Source: Rhodococcus triatomae BKS 15-14 (lineage in GTDB: Bacteria > Actinomycetota > Actinomycetes > Mycobacteriales > Mycobacteriaceae). Taken from it: DNA of 62,803 nucleotides. The translations under genes were made by a program, and so were the position numbers. Shown in pieces: positions 35,951 to 43,850 of the stretch; the first letter of the stretch is position 1, and every line of letters starts with the position of its first letter. Location of the stretch: the NCBI GenBank assembly GCA_000341795.1, contig AODO01000039.1:1-62803 (forward strand). Reading direction: 5' to 3'. The notes beneath the pieces were generated by a model. It worked only from the letters and a program-made list of their open reading frames with translations. It was not told the DNA's origin and searched no databases.

Positions 35951-36766
35951 ATGCGATTGGCGACGTGGAACGTGAACTCCGTCCGGGCTCGGACGGACCG
36001 GATCGTGGACTGGCTGGTCCGCACCGACACCGATGTGCTCGCCATGCAGGAGACCAAGTGCCGGGACGACCAGTTCCCGACCGAGCGGTTCACCGAGCTC
36101 GGCTACGAGGTGGCCCACATCGGCCTGAGCCAGTGGAACGGCGTCGCCGTCGTGTCCCGGGTCGGACTCGACGACGTGCAGGTCGGCTTCGAGGGCCAGC
36201 CCGGCTTCGTCAAGCAGGTTCCGGACAGCCTCGACGTCGCCACGCCGGTCGTGGAGGCCAGGGCGATCGGCGCGACGTGCGGCGGGGTGCGGGTGTGGAG
36301 TCTCTACGTGCCGAACGGCCGTGAGCTGGCCGACCCGCACTACGAGTACAAGCTGGAGTGGCTCGCGACGTTGCGGGACGACGCCGCGAAGTGGCTCGCC
36401 GACGACCCGAACGCACAGGTCGCGCTGGTCGGCGACTGGAACGTCGCGCCGACGGACGAGGACGTGTGGGATCCGTCCCTGTTCGAGGGCACGACGCACA
36501 CCTCCCGGCCGGAGCGGGACGCGTTCGCCGCGTTCGAGGAGATCGGCTTCGCCGAGGTGACTCGTCCGCACACCCCCGGGCCCGGCGTCTACACGTACTG
36601 GGACTACACGCAGCTGCGCTTCCCGAAGCGCCAGGGCATGCGGATCGACTTCCAGTACGCCTCGCCGGCGCTCGCTGCCCGGGTCACCGGCGCCTCGATC
36701 GACCGCGAGGAGCGCAAGGGCAAGGGTGCCAGCGATCACGCACCGGTGATCGTCGACCTCGACTGA
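35951..36766 (+). CDS. xthA: Exodeoxyribonuclease III / AP endonuclease
   Basis: This 271-residue base-excision repair nuclease cleaves 5' of abasic sites and has 3'-5' exonuclease activity. The EEP-fold motifs are present: MRLATWNVNSVRAR (Asn), MQETKCRDDQFP (Glu), LVGDWNVAPTDEDVWDP (Asp and Asn), RIDFQYAS and the catalytic KGASDHAPVIVDLD (His). TACGCT at 35939-35944 ends 6 nt before the ATG, with no Shine-Dalgarno, suggesting a leaderless transcript. The long hairpin just upstream separates it from def-GNAT. Confidence 0.97.
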   Translation: MRLATWNVNSVRARTDRIVDWLVRTDTDVLAMQETKCRDDQFPTERFTELGYEVAHIGLSQWNGVAVVSRVGLDDVQVGFEGQPGFVKQVPDSLDVATPVVEARAIGATCGGVRVWSLYVPNGRELADPHYEYKLEWLATLRDDAAKWLADDPNAQVALVGDWNVAPTDEDVWDPSLFEGTTHTSRPERDAFAAFEEIGFAEVTRPHTPGPGVYTYWDYTQLRFPKRQGMRIDFQYASPALAARVTGASIDREERKGKGASDHAPVIVDLD

Positions 36767-36772
36767 CGGCCG

Positions 36773-37174
36773 CTATCGCGCCGCGTACTCGGCGTCCGTG
36801 ACATGGTCGAGCCACGTCGTGGTGGCTGCCGGATCGTCCGCGTTCTCGAGCATCGCGAGGTGCTCCATGAAATCGTCGGGTGTCGCACCGTGCCAGTGCT
36901 CCTCCCCTGGCGGGCAGTACACGGTTTCGCCGGGTCGCACCTCGACCACCGCGCCGCCTCGTGACCGGACCAGGGCCACGCCGGACGTCACGTGCAGGGT
37001 CTGGCCTCGCGCATGCGAGTGCCATGCGGTGCGGGCGCCGGGTGCGAACCGGACCAGCGCCACGACCATGCGCTGGTCACCGTCCTGTGGTGTGGCGATC
37101 GGATCGACCCACACGTCGCCGGTGAACTGCTCCGGCGGATTCTTCGTGGTGGGCGACTTCGACAGTTGCTGCAT
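36773..37174 (-). CDS. Cupin-domain protein
   Basis: This 133-residue single-domain cupin has motif 1 WHSHARGQTLHV (three His/Gln positions plus a later Glu-like site) and motif 2 CPPGEEHWHGA, so a metal site of His residues is expected. The pattern matches short bicupin-free oxygenases or (R)-mandelonitrile-lyase-like cupins, often involved in redox or carboxymuconolactone-type chemistry; the substrate is unknown. The start ATG shares one base with the upstream regulator stop (TGATG), so it is co-translated with the MmyB-like regulator. Confidence 0.85.
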   Translation of the reverse strand: MQQLSKSPTTKNPPEQFTGDVWVDPIATPQDGDQRMVVALVRFAPGARTAWHSHARGQTLHVTSGVALVRSRGGAVVEVRPGETVYCPPGEEHWHGATPDDFMEHLAMLENADDPAATTTWLDHVTDAEYAAR

Positions 37175-38121
37175 CAGTTGGCCTTTCGTGATCGGTCGAC
37201 ATCCGGAACCGCATCCGATTCACCGGCCACAGGAACGTTCGCGGGCTCGAGGGTCGTGGCGGCCCACGCCGCGAGGAGCGTCAGCCCGTCCTCGGAGGAC
37301 GATCCGGGGACGGCGGTGTAGACGTTCAGTTGCTGGCCCGGGTCCGAGGGAAGTTCGAGCGCCTCGAAATCCAGTTCGAGGCGTCCCACGGCCGGATGGT
37401 GGAACACCTTGGTCCCGGTGCGGTGCAGATGCACGTCGTGCGAGGCCCACAGTCGACGGAAGTCCTCACTGCGAGTGGACAATTCCCCGACCAGCTCGAT
37501 GAGGTCGCGGTCGTGCGGGTTCCGCCCCGCCTCGGACCGCAGGATGGCGACCGCGTCGTGCGCGATCTTCTCCCATCGCTCACCCCAGAACGCCTGGGAC
37601 GCCGCGGGATCCAGGAAATGGAAGCGAGCTGTGTTGACGGGCCGCTTCGCCACCCGCTCGGGCGAGTCGTACATCGGCGAATACAGTGCCCGCGCCAGCA
37701 GATTCGTGCCGAGCACATCCAGTCTGCCGTTGCGCACCACCGCGGGCGCGGTCGTCATCGAGTCGATGATGCGCTGCACGGCCGGGCGCACGGTGGTGCG
37801 GGTGCCCCGGCGGGCACGGGAGCGCGCCGCCGCCGTCCCGTTGGTCGCCCGCGCGAGATCGAACAGATGGGCGCGTTCGGCCTCGTCGAGTTGCAGGGCG
37901 TCGGCGAGCGCTTCGAGCACCGACTCGGACACACCGCGGAGATTCCCTCGTTCCAGGCGGGTGTAGTAGTCGACGCTCACCCCGGCGAGCATCGCCACCT
38001 CCTCGCGGCGCAGACCCGGAACGCGCCGGTTGCCGCCGTATGCGGGCAGACCGGCCGTCTCGGGTGTGATCCTGGCGCGGCGCGAGGCGAGGAATTCACG
38101 CGTTTCGGCCTTCAGGTCCAT
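37174..38121 (-). CDS. XRE-family regulator with MmyB-like ligand domain
   Basis: This 315-residue regulator has an N-terminal helix-turn-helix (RVPGLRREEVAMLAGVSVDY, then RLERGNLRGVSESVLEALA) and a C-terminal MmyB-like domain (about 115-310, FHFLDPAASQAFWGERWEK and TKVFHHPAVGRLELDFEAL), which in related proteins binds a ligand. ATG 38121 was chosen because TACCGT (38134-38129) ends 7 nt upstream, giving a leaderless start, and it opens the conserved MDLKAETREFL. The divergent aldo/keto reductase carries the same operator-like sequence at the same spacing (see 38154 and 38255), so the regulator probably controls itself and that gene. The cupin gene follows. Confidence 0.9.
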   Translation of the reverse strand: MDLKAETREFLASRRARITPETAGLPAYGGNRRVPGLRREEVAMLAGVSVDYYTRLERGNLRGVSESVLEALADALQLDEAERAHLFDLARATNGTAAARSRARRGTRTTVRPAVQRIIDSMTTAPAVVRNGRLDVLGTNLLARALYSPMYDSPERVAKRPVNTARFHFLDPAASQAFWGERWEKIAHDAVAILRSEAGRNPHDRDLIELVGELSTRSEDFRRLWASHDVHLHRTGTKVFHHPAVGRLELDFEALELPSDPGQQLNVYTAVPGSSSEDGLTLLAAWAATTLEPANVPVAGESDAVPDVDRSRKAN

Positions 38122-38153
38122 GACGTCGACGGTACGGCGGGGACGGGCGCGAT

Positions 38154-38172
38154 GGGAGGTTCTGTCGGTACC
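38154..38172 (-). promoter_or_regulatory. Operator-like arm in the regulator promoter
   Basis: Read toward the regulator, GGTACCGACAGAACCTCCC lies 19 nt upstream of its -10 (TACCGT). The same sequence with two changes stands at the mirror position in the reductase promoter. Confidence 0.65.
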
Positions 38173-38254
38173 GGGCACGCCGGACACGCCCCCGGTCCCC
38201 GGATCGGGCGTTTCCTGGATCTCGTGGCCGGCTCCACCGGGAGCCGCCGAACGG

Positions 38255-38273
38255 GGTACCGACAGGGCCTCCC
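38255..38273 (+). promoter_or_regulatory. Operator-like arm in the aldo/keto reductase promoter
   Basis: GGTACCGACAGGGCCTCCC matches the opposite arm at 17 of 19 positions and lies 19 nt upstream of TAGCGT (38293-38298). It ends 33 nt from the ATG, exactly as the other arm does from its own ATG. Confidence 0.65.
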
Positions 38274-38305
38274 CCGGCCCGAGATCCGCTCGTAGCGTGA
38301 AAGGC

Positions 38306-39199
38306 ATGTCCGTGAACGCCATTCCGAATCTGACCCTGAACAACGGAGTCGTGCTTCCCGCCCTCGGCTTCGGCGTCTTCCAGACTCCACCGGACGAGAC
38401 GATCGATGCCGTCGCGGCGGCGTTGCGCACCGGCTACCGGCACATCGACACCGCCGCCGCCTACGGCAACGAACGCGAGGTCGGCGAAGCGATCCGGCGG
38501 TCCGGGCTCGACCGCGCCGACATCTTCGTCGAGACCAAGGTGTGGATCAGCGACTACGGCTACGACGCCACCCTGCACGCCTTCGACAAGAGTGCCGCCA
38601 AGCTGGGCGTCGAGCAGCTCGACCTGCTGATCCTGCACCAGCCGCTGCCCACCCGCTTCGACCTGACCGTCGAGGCGTACCGGGCCCTCGAGACGTTGCT
38701 GGCAGACGGGCGGGTGCGTGCGATCGGTGTCAGCAACTTCATGCCCGGGCACCTCGACGAACTGCTGGGATCGGCGTCCGTCGTCCCGGCCGTCAACCAG
38801 GTCGAGGTGCATCCCTATTTCCGGCAGTCCGATGTGATCGCCGCGGACGACGAGCACGGCATCCTCACGCAGGCGTGGTCGCCGATCGGCGGGATCACGT
38901 ACTACCGGGAGGGCTACCGCGGCAGCACCCTCGACGACCCGACGCTGCTCGGGATCGCTCGGGCGCACGGAGTGACCGCGGCCCGGGTGATGCTGCGGTG
39001 GCATCTCCAGCAGGGGCGGTCGGCGATCCCGAAATCGGTGAACGCACCCCGCATCGCCGAGAACTTCGCCGTCACCGGATTCGAACTCGACGAGTCGGAG
39101 CTGGCGGCGATCGACGCCCTCGACACCGGTGTCCGCGGCGGACCGGAACCCGCCGACGTCACTCTCGACAGGTTCGGCATCGCGATCCCCGAGGCCTGA
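38306..39199 (+). CDS. Aldo/keto reductase
   Basis: This 297-residue NADPH-dependent TIM-barrel reductase has the catalytic tetrad visible: Asp48 (HIDTAAAYG), Tyr53, Lys78 (ETKVW) and His111 (LILHQP). NADPH-binding residues lie in IPKSVNAPRIAENF near the C-terminus. It belongs to the 2,5-diketo-gluconate reductase-like/AKR5 group; substrates are carbonyls, not predictable further. ATG 38306 has TAGCGT (38293-38298) 7 nt upstream plus a close AAAGG, so leaderless and led initiation are both possible. It precedes a zinc alcohol dehydrogenase by 40 nt, making a redox pair. Confidence 0.93.
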   Translation: MSVNAIPNLTLNNGVVLPALGFGVFQTPPDETIDAVAAALRTGYRHIDTAAAYGNEREVGEAIRRSGLDRADIFVETKVWISDYGYDATLHAFDKSAAKLGVEQLDLLILHQPLPTRFDLTVEAYRALETLLADGRVRAIGVSNFMPGHLDELLGSASVVPAVNQVEVHPYFRQSDVIAADDEHGILTQAWSPIGGITYYREGYRGSTLDDPTLLGIARAHGVTAARVMLRWHLQQGRSAIPKSVNAPRIAENFAVTGFELDESELAAIDALDTGVRGGPEPADVTLDRFGIAIPEA

Positions 39200-39239
39200 G
39201 CCGCCCCTCACCCCCACCGACCCCAAGGAAACACTACTC

Positions 39240-40277
39240 ATGCGAGCAACATTCATGTACGGCGCCGGCGACGTGCGAGTCGAGGAGGTCGCCGATCCGA
39301 CCATCGTGGAACCCACCGACGCGATCGTCCGTGTCACGATGGCGTGCGTCTGCGGGTCCGACCTGCATCCGTACCACTCGATGTCCGCAGGCCCAACTGG
39401 CAGTCCGATGGGGCACGAGTTCATCGGCGTCGTCGAGGAGGTCGGCGGTGCGGTGAGCAACCTGAAGCCGGGCGACCTGGTGATCTCCCCTTTCGCCTAC
39501 TCCGACAACACCTGCCCGTTCTGCCGGGAGGGATTCCACACCGCGTGTCCGCACGGCGGTTTCTACGGCGCGGACGGCGTGGGAGGCGCGCAGGCCGAGC
39601 GGGTCCGCGTCCCGCAGGCGAGCGGAACCCTGGTGACGATCCCGGCGGACGTCGACGAGAAGTTCCTGCCGTCCCTGCTCACCCTGTCGGACGTGTATCT
39701 GACCGGGTATCACGCCGCGCACATGGGCCGGGTCACCCCCGGCAAGTCCGTCACCGTGATCGGTGACGGGGCGGTCGGCCTGTCCGCGGTCCTCGCAGCG
39801 AAACAGCTCGGCGCCGACCGGATCGTCCTCATGGGCCGCCACAGCGACCGGACCGACCTCGGACGTGCGTTCGGTGCCACCGACGTCGTGCCCGAGCGCG
39901 GCGCCGACGGCGTCGCCAAGGTGCTGGAACTGACCGGCGGGGACGGCACGCACGTCGTGCTGGAGGCAGTCGGCCACATGCCCGCCTACGAGCAGGCCTA
40001 CGGTGTCGTCCGCTCCGGCGGCGTCATCTCCCGCGTCGGGGTTCCGCAGTACGAGAAGGCCCCGGTCGGCTTCGGGTCGCTCTTCGGCAGGAACATCACG
40101 CTCAACGGCGGCCCCGCCCCGGTTCGCGCGTACATCGAGGCCGCGATCCCGCAGGTGCTCGGCGGAGAGATCGACCCCGGCCGCGTGTTCGACGCCGAGA
40201 CGTCGCTCGACGACGTCGCCGAGGCCTACCGGCTGATGGATTCCCGTGAGGCACTCAAGGTGATCGTGCGTCCGTGA
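39240..40277 (+). CDS. Zinc-dependent alcohol dehydrogenase
   Basis: This 345-residue MDR enzyme interconverts alcohols and carbonyls. The catalytic zinc site is given by CVCGSDLHPYHS and GHEFIGVVEEVGG (Cys, His, Glu). The structural-zinc loop is partial (NTCPFCREGFHTACPHG shows three Cys). The nucleotide-binding motif is VTVIGDGAVGLSAVLAAK. Such enzymes often use NAD(P)H with formaldehyde, sorbitol or polyketide intermediates; the substrate is open. ATG 39240 has AAGGA about 9 nt upstream. It is probably co-transcribed with the aldo/keto reductase. Confidence 0.92.
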   Translation: MRATFMYGAGDVRVEEVADPTIVEPTDAIVRVTMACVCGSDLHPYHSMSAGPTGSPMGHEFIGVVEEVGGAVSNLKPGDLVISPFAYSDNTCPFCREGFHTACPHGGFYGADGVGGAQAERVRVPQASGTLVTIPADVDEKFLPSLLTLSDVYLTGYHAAHMGRVTPGKSVTVIGDGAVGLSAVLAAKQLGADRIVLMGRHSDRTDLGRAFGATDVVPERGADGVAKVLELTGGDGTHVVLEAVGHMPAYEQAYGVVRSGGVISRVGVPQYEKAPVGFGSLFGRNITLNGGPAPVRAYIEAAIPQVLGGEIDPGRVFDAETSLDDVAEAYRLMDSREALKVIVRP

Positions 40278-40286
40278 CCCGGGACG

Positions 40287-40676
40287 TCAGCCGGAGCCCT
40301 GGTCGTCGATCAGGGCGAGGTACTCGGTGTGGGTGCCGAGGTAGCGCTGCACGTACGTGCACACCGGGTGCAGCCGCCAGCCGCGGACCCGGCATTCCTC
40401 GAGGACCTCGTGGACGAGGACGGACGCCCAGCCGCGGTTGCCGTACTCCTCCTTGACGACGGTGTGCATCAGCGCGACCGCGGTGCCGGGCGCGGGGGGT
40501 GCGTCGATGCCGTCGAGCCGTCGATAGCCGAGGATGCCGACGAGCTCGTCGCCGACCCACAGGTCGAAGCGCGAGTGCGCCGGATTGTCGTCCACCTGGG
40601 CCAGCATCGGATCGGCACGCGCAACCACCACCTGCGCCGCCTCCGGTTCCTGGCTCCGTCTGAACATGCCGTCCAT
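40287..40676 (-). CDS. GNAT-family acetyltransferase-like protein (copy 1)
   Basis: About 129 residues. The core is NPAHSRFDLWVGDELVGILGYRRLDG, then LMHTVVKEEYGNRGWASVLVHEVLEECRVRGW, then HPVCTYVQRYLG, the short YjdJ-like GNAT fold with the acetyl-CoA loop NRGWAS. The start is unsettled: ATG 40676 was chosen; ATG 40667 and 40727 are alternatives. It is a tandem paralogue of the gene at 40772, sharing VCTYxQRyxxxxxEY. The stop lies 9 nt from the convergent dehydrogenase stop, without a terminator. Confidence 0.82.
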   Translation of the reverse strand: MDGMFRRSQEPEAAQVVVARADPMLAQVDDNPAHSRFDLWVGDELVGILGYRRLDGIDAPPAPGTAVALMHTVVKEEYGNRGWASVLVHEVLEECRVRGWRLHPVCTYVQRYLGTHTEYLALIDDQGSG

Positions 40677-40771
40677 GCAATCAGCACCACCGGCGCTGCG
40701 CTCCCCGTGCGACAACTTGTCGCCCATCCTTCGTCGAATCGTGGCCGAATCGCCGCCGGCGGTTCGGCGGG

Positions 40772-41110
40772 TCAGACGGGTACGAGGATGTCGCGATACT
40801 CCGGGTTCGCGGTGACGAAGCGCTGCAGGTAGGTGCACACGGGCCGGACCTTCCAGCCGTTCTCCCGGGCGGAGTCGAGTGCCCGCCCGGCCATGAGGGC
40901 TGCGAGTCCGCGGTGTCCGAAGTCCTCGACGATCACGGTGTGCAGGAAGGACACGATCGGGGTACCCGCGCGCTTCGACCGGACGGCGCCACCGTTCGTC
41001 TCCATGTCCCAGTAGCCGAGGATGCCCACCAGATCGCCGTTGAGCCAGAGCTCGAAACGGCTCTGAGCTGCGTTGTTGGTCACTTCGACGGTCGCCTTGT
41101 CCGTGAACAT
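40772..41110 (-). CDS. GNAT-family acetyltransferase-like protein (copy 2)
   Basis: This 112-residue short GNAT protein has NNAAQSRFELWLNGDLVGILGYW, then LHTVIVEDFGHRGLAALMAGRAL and RPVCTYLQRFVTANPEYRDI. It is clearly paralogous to the next gene downstream on the same strand, though the two differ at many positions. The acetyl-CoA loop reads GHRGLAA. ATG 41110 was chosen with GGGAG 8 nt upstream; GTG 41119 is too close to it. Substrates are unknown. The 349-bp gap upstream holds a TPP riboswitch on the other strand. Confidence 0.82.
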   Translation of the reverse strand: MFTDKATVEVTNNAAQSRFELWLNGDLVGILGYWDMETNGGAVRSKRAGTPIVSFLHTVIVEDFGHRGLAALMAGRALDSARENGWKVRPVCTYLQRFVTANPEYRDILVPV

Positions 41111-41235
41111 CCCCTGCACTCCCTAACCCACCCGTGACGAAAATGTGATCTACGCCACTATAGGGGAGGCGTGCTTCGTGCGGGCAGGGAACGACCGAAC
41201 CCGGGCGCACGATTCGGACGTCGCAGGCAATGCCC

Positions 41236-41241
41236 TAGAGT
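41236..41241 (+). promoter_or_regulatory. Promoter of the TPP-riboswitch transcript
   Basis: TAGAGT is a good -10; TTCGGA (41213-41218) 17 nt upstream is an acceptable -35. Transcription would begin near 41248, just before the aptamer. Confidence 0.55.
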
Positions 41242-41260
41242 CGGCGGCGACAACTCGACA

Positions 41261-41368
41261 GCACGGGGGCTCGCACCAGCGGGCTGAGAGGACAGCTAGC
41301 CCACCACGGGCGTCAGGGCTGTCGACCGTACGAACCTGACCGGGTAATGCCGGCGTAGGGAGCATCAG
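41261..41368 (+). ncRNA. TPP riboswitch upstream of thiD
   Basis: The aptamer carries the conserved GGGCTGAGAG (41281-41290) and the later CCTGACCGGGTAATGCCGGC (41335-41354) followed by GTAGGG, the two strongly conserved THI-box segments that bind thiamine pyrophosphate. Between them P3 contains a stem extension (CAGCTAGCCC...GGGCGTCAGGGCTG). About 90 nt separate it from the thiD start, enough for an expression platform. thiC, the usual target in this family, is absent from the window. Confidence 0.9.
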
Positions 41369-41459
41369 TGGGGGCCACCTGTGTCGTCGCGTCCGTCACC
41401 ATGCACCGGTGGACAGCCGTGGCTGCCTGCCGTTCCGACCGATGGATAGGCTCGATTCC

Positions 41460-42317
41460 GTGAAGCTCCTGCCCCTGGCCCCCGACGGCCGGACCCCCGT
41501 TCGCGCACTCACCATTGCGGGCACCGACTCCGGTGGCGGCGCGGGCATCCAGGCCGATTCCCGCACCATGGCGATGCTCGGCGTCCACGCCTGCGTCGCC
41601 GTCGCCGCGGTGACGGTGCAGAACTCGGTGGGCGTCACGGGCTTTCACGAGATCCCGCCGGAGATCGTCGCCGCGCAGGTGCGCAGCGTCGTCGGCGACA
41701 TCGGGGTGACCGGCGCGAAGACCGGCATGCTCGCGTCGACGGCGATCATCGAGTCCGTGGCCGCGGTGTGCACCGAGGTCGGGATCGGGCGGGACCAGCC
41801 GGTGCCACTGGTGGTGGATCCGGTGTGCGCGTCGATGCACGGCGATCCGCTGCTGCACGCGGAGGCCCTCGACGCGGTACGCACCACGCTCGTTCCGATC
41901 GCGTCGCTGGTGACGCCGAACCTGGACGAGGTCCGGCTGATCACAGGAATCGACGTCGTCGACGACGCGTCCGCGCGCCGGGCAGCGGAGGCGTTGCACG
42001 GGCTCGGCGCGCAGTGGTCGCTGGTGAAGGGCGGGCACCTGCGTACGTCGACCCAGTCGACCGACCTGCTGTTCGACGGGGACACCTTCCACGAGTTCAC
42101 GAGCCCTCGCATCGACACCGGCAACGATCACGGCGGCGGAGACACGCTGGCCGCCTCGATCGCGTCCGCACTCGCGCACGGCCTGTCCATGCCGGAGGCG
42201 GTGGCGTTCGGCAAGCAGTGGGTCACCCGATGCCTTGCGGCCTCGTACGACCTCGGGGCCGGGCACGGACCGGTGTCGCCGCTCTGGCGCCTGCGCGAAT
42301 CGGCGCCCGAGGACTGA
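41460..42317 (+). CDS. thiD: Hydroxymethylpyrimidine (phosphate) kinase
   Basis: This 285-residue ribokinase-fold enzyme phosphorylates HMP and HMP-P for thiamine synthesis. It shows RALTIAGTDSGGGAGIQADS, VTVQNSVGVTGFHEIPPEIV, VVDPVCASMHGDPLL, TPNLDEVRLITG, and the catalytic KGGHLR. In place of the usual GTGCT catalytic loop it has RIDTGNDHGGGDTLAASIASAL, which keeps the anion-hole glycines but reads HGGGDT. GTG 41460 has TAGGCT (41447-41452) 7 nt upstream; ATG 41442 and GTG 41409 are alternatives downstream of the riboswitch. No Shine-Dalgarno is clear for any of them. Confidence 0.92.
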   Translation: MKLLPLAPDGRTPVRALTIAGTDSGGGAGIQADSRTMAMLGVHACVAVAAVTVQNSVGVTGFHEIPPEIVAAQVRSVVGDIGVTGAKTGMLASTAIIESVAAVCTEVGIGRDQPVPLVVDPVCASMHGDPLLHAEALDAVRTTLVPIASLVTPNLDEVRLITGIDVVDDASARRAAEALHGLGAQWSLVKGGHLRTSTQSTDLLFDGDTFHEFTSPRIDTGNDHGGGDTLAASIASALAHGLSMPEAVAFGKQWVTRCLAASYDLGAGHGPVSPLWRLRESAPED

Positions 42318-42332
42318 CCGGTCGGTTCAGTC
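42312..42332. terminator. Short hairpin between thiD and the small membrane gene
   Basis: GACTGACC and GGTTCAGTC pair with one bulged base around a GGTC loop. It overlaps the thiD stop and lies before the convergent gene end at 42343. Confidence 0.45.
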
Positions 42333-42342
42333 GAGCGTCGAT

Positions 42343-42528
42343 TCAGTGTGAGTAGTCCCTGAAGGTCATCACGAACCCGACCGCGACCACGGCTGCCGCC
42401 ACGACGTACACCGCGATCCGGAACCAGTAGGCCCCGAACGCGTAGTAGTTCACGGCGAAGGCACCGAACATCGCTGCCAGGATCAGGACGATCCCGTAAA
42501 ACGGTGTGCGCTGTTCCCGATCAACCAT
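42343..42528 (-). CDS. Small two-helix membrane protein (61 aa)
   Basis: The sequence begins MVDREQRTPFYG and has two hydrophobic stretches (IVLILAAMFGAFAVNYYAF and RIAVYVVAAAVVAVGFVMTF), ending in RDYSH. It is too short for a recognisable family. Codon use is like its neighbours, and ATG 42528 is the natural start. The gene lies just downstream of the frameshifted cyclase on the same strand and may be its small membrane partner, but this is only proximity. Confidence 0.6.
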   Translation of the reverse strand: MVDREQRTPFYGIVLILAAMFGAFAVNYYAFGAYWFRIAVYVVAAAVVAVGFVMTFRDYSH

Positions 42529-42572
42529 GCATCCAGTGTCCGCGCCCACCCACACGGGTGGCAATGCCCGGT

Positions 42573-43399
42573 TCACGTCCTTTCGATGGTGTACATCTGC
42601 AGCCCGTCCGGCACACCCCGGGGTGCACCGGCGAAGAAGCCGCGGCGGTACGGATGCGTGCGGTAACCCAGTTCGGAGAGTCGTTCCCGACCGATCGCGT
42701 CGACGGTCGCCGAGGACACCATCGCCTTGCCGTCGCCGCCCGCCTGCATGACCGGGCAGCGACGTTGACGTCGACCCCCAGCCAGTCGTCACCCACCTGC
42801 CGCGGGACACCCGTGTGCACGCCGACCCGCATCCGCTGCCTGCGGCCGGCGCGGTCGACGAGAGCGAGCGCGTCACGGGCCGCGAACGCCGCGTCGAGCG
42901 CGCGGTCGGGCCGCGGGAACACCGCCATCATCCCGTCACCCATGCGCTTGACGACCTGCCCGCCGTGCTCGGCGACGGGCGGTTCGATCGCCTTCGCCAC
43001 GGCCCGGAGCAGGTCGACGGCGGCTTCGTCGCCAGCAGCGAGCGCGAAGTCCGAGAAGCCGACGAGGTCGGTGAACACGAGGGTCATCTCGCGGGTGCCT
43101 CGCCCCCGCCCGGCGCGTTCGAGCAACGCCTGCCAAACCTGCAGCGCCCCGAGTCCCACCTCGCGTGACGCCCCAGGGCGATCGTCGAGGAGCCTGTCGG
43201 CGACGCGGGCCACTGCTCGCGCGCCGCCGGGGCCTGCCGTCGAGAGCGAGTCCCCGAAGCTCGGGTCGCCGGGCAGGGCGCGCCGGATTCGTCGCACCGC
43301 GTCGACGACGCCCGGCGAACTGTCGAGGGCACGCACTCGGGACACCGCCGACGCGACCCGGCCGCGCCCGTCACCGTCGTCGTCCGACTGCTCGATCAT
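42573..43399 (-). pseudogene. Class III adenylate cyclase, frameshifted
   Basis: An N-terminal region of about 110 residues is followed by a class III nucleotidyl cyclase domain. The metal-binding Asp in VFTDLVGF, Lys and Asp of VVKRMGDGMMAVF, GDDWLGVDVN and the Asn/Arg of VNVAAR are all encoded. After Arg216 (42754-42752) the frame must shift: inserting one base restores VMQAGGDGKAMVSSATVDAI and onward to MYTIERT and a stop at 42575-42573, giving 275 residues. As read, the frame runs on to 42521 with an unrelated tail. A real inactivating deletion or a sequencing error are both possible. ATG 43399 follows TACACT (43411-43406) by 6 nt. Confidence 0.75.
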
Positions 43400-43438
43400 C
43401 GACAAAGTGTAACCACCCGTCACACACAGATGCCTGCG

Positions 43439-43846
43439 CTACCGGACCCGCTCACGCTCGGCGGCGACGGCGAGGGCTCGTTCGAAGGTGCCGACGAGCA
43501 CCGCCCGCCGCTCGATCCTGTGGTCGACGGTCGGCTCGAGCTCGTCGATGTAGCCGTCCCACACGCGCAGGTAGCGGTCCCGCCAGTCGACCAGCACCGG
43601 CGTCGGCGGGAAGCTCACGCCGACACGTCCCGTCTCGGCGATCTCGGTGAGGATCTCGAGCCAGGCGGGCACCAGTTCCCCGCCCCACTCGTCCGGCTCG
43701 AGACTCGAGTCGTCCTCGAACTCGGCGGTGATGTCGTCGACGATCCGGTCGGTCAGCATGCCCAGCCCGTCCGCGACGGTGTCGCTGTCGAAGTTTCCCG
43801 GTCCCCACACGCCCACGAAGGCCTCCCTGTCACTGATGTCGATCAC
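43439..43846 (-). CDS. DUF4259-like protein
   Basis: This 135-residue protein opens VIDISDREAFVGVWGPGNFDSDTVADGL, the aromatic GxWGxGNFxxD pattern of DUF4259. Acidic residues follow (EFEDDSSLEPDEW). No signal or membrane segment is seen and no function is known. GTG 43846 was chosen; extending upstream would cross the hairpin at 43851. The gene follows the ABC transporter on the same strand, after a terminator, so it is probably a separate unit. Confidence 0.7.
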   Translation of the reverse strand: MIDISDREAFVGVWGPGNFDSDTVADGLGMLTDRIVDDITAEFEDDSSLEPDEWGGELVPAWLEILTEIAETGRVGVSFPPTPVLVDWRDRYLRVWDGYIDELEPTVDHRIERRAVLVGTFERALAVAAERERVR

Positions 43847-43850
43847 ACGG

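Noticed and set aside
37174..38430. 418-residue version of the MmyB-like regulator
   Set aside because: The extra N-terminal part crosses the divergent promoter region and both operator arms; the conserved protein starts at ATG 38121 next to its own -10.
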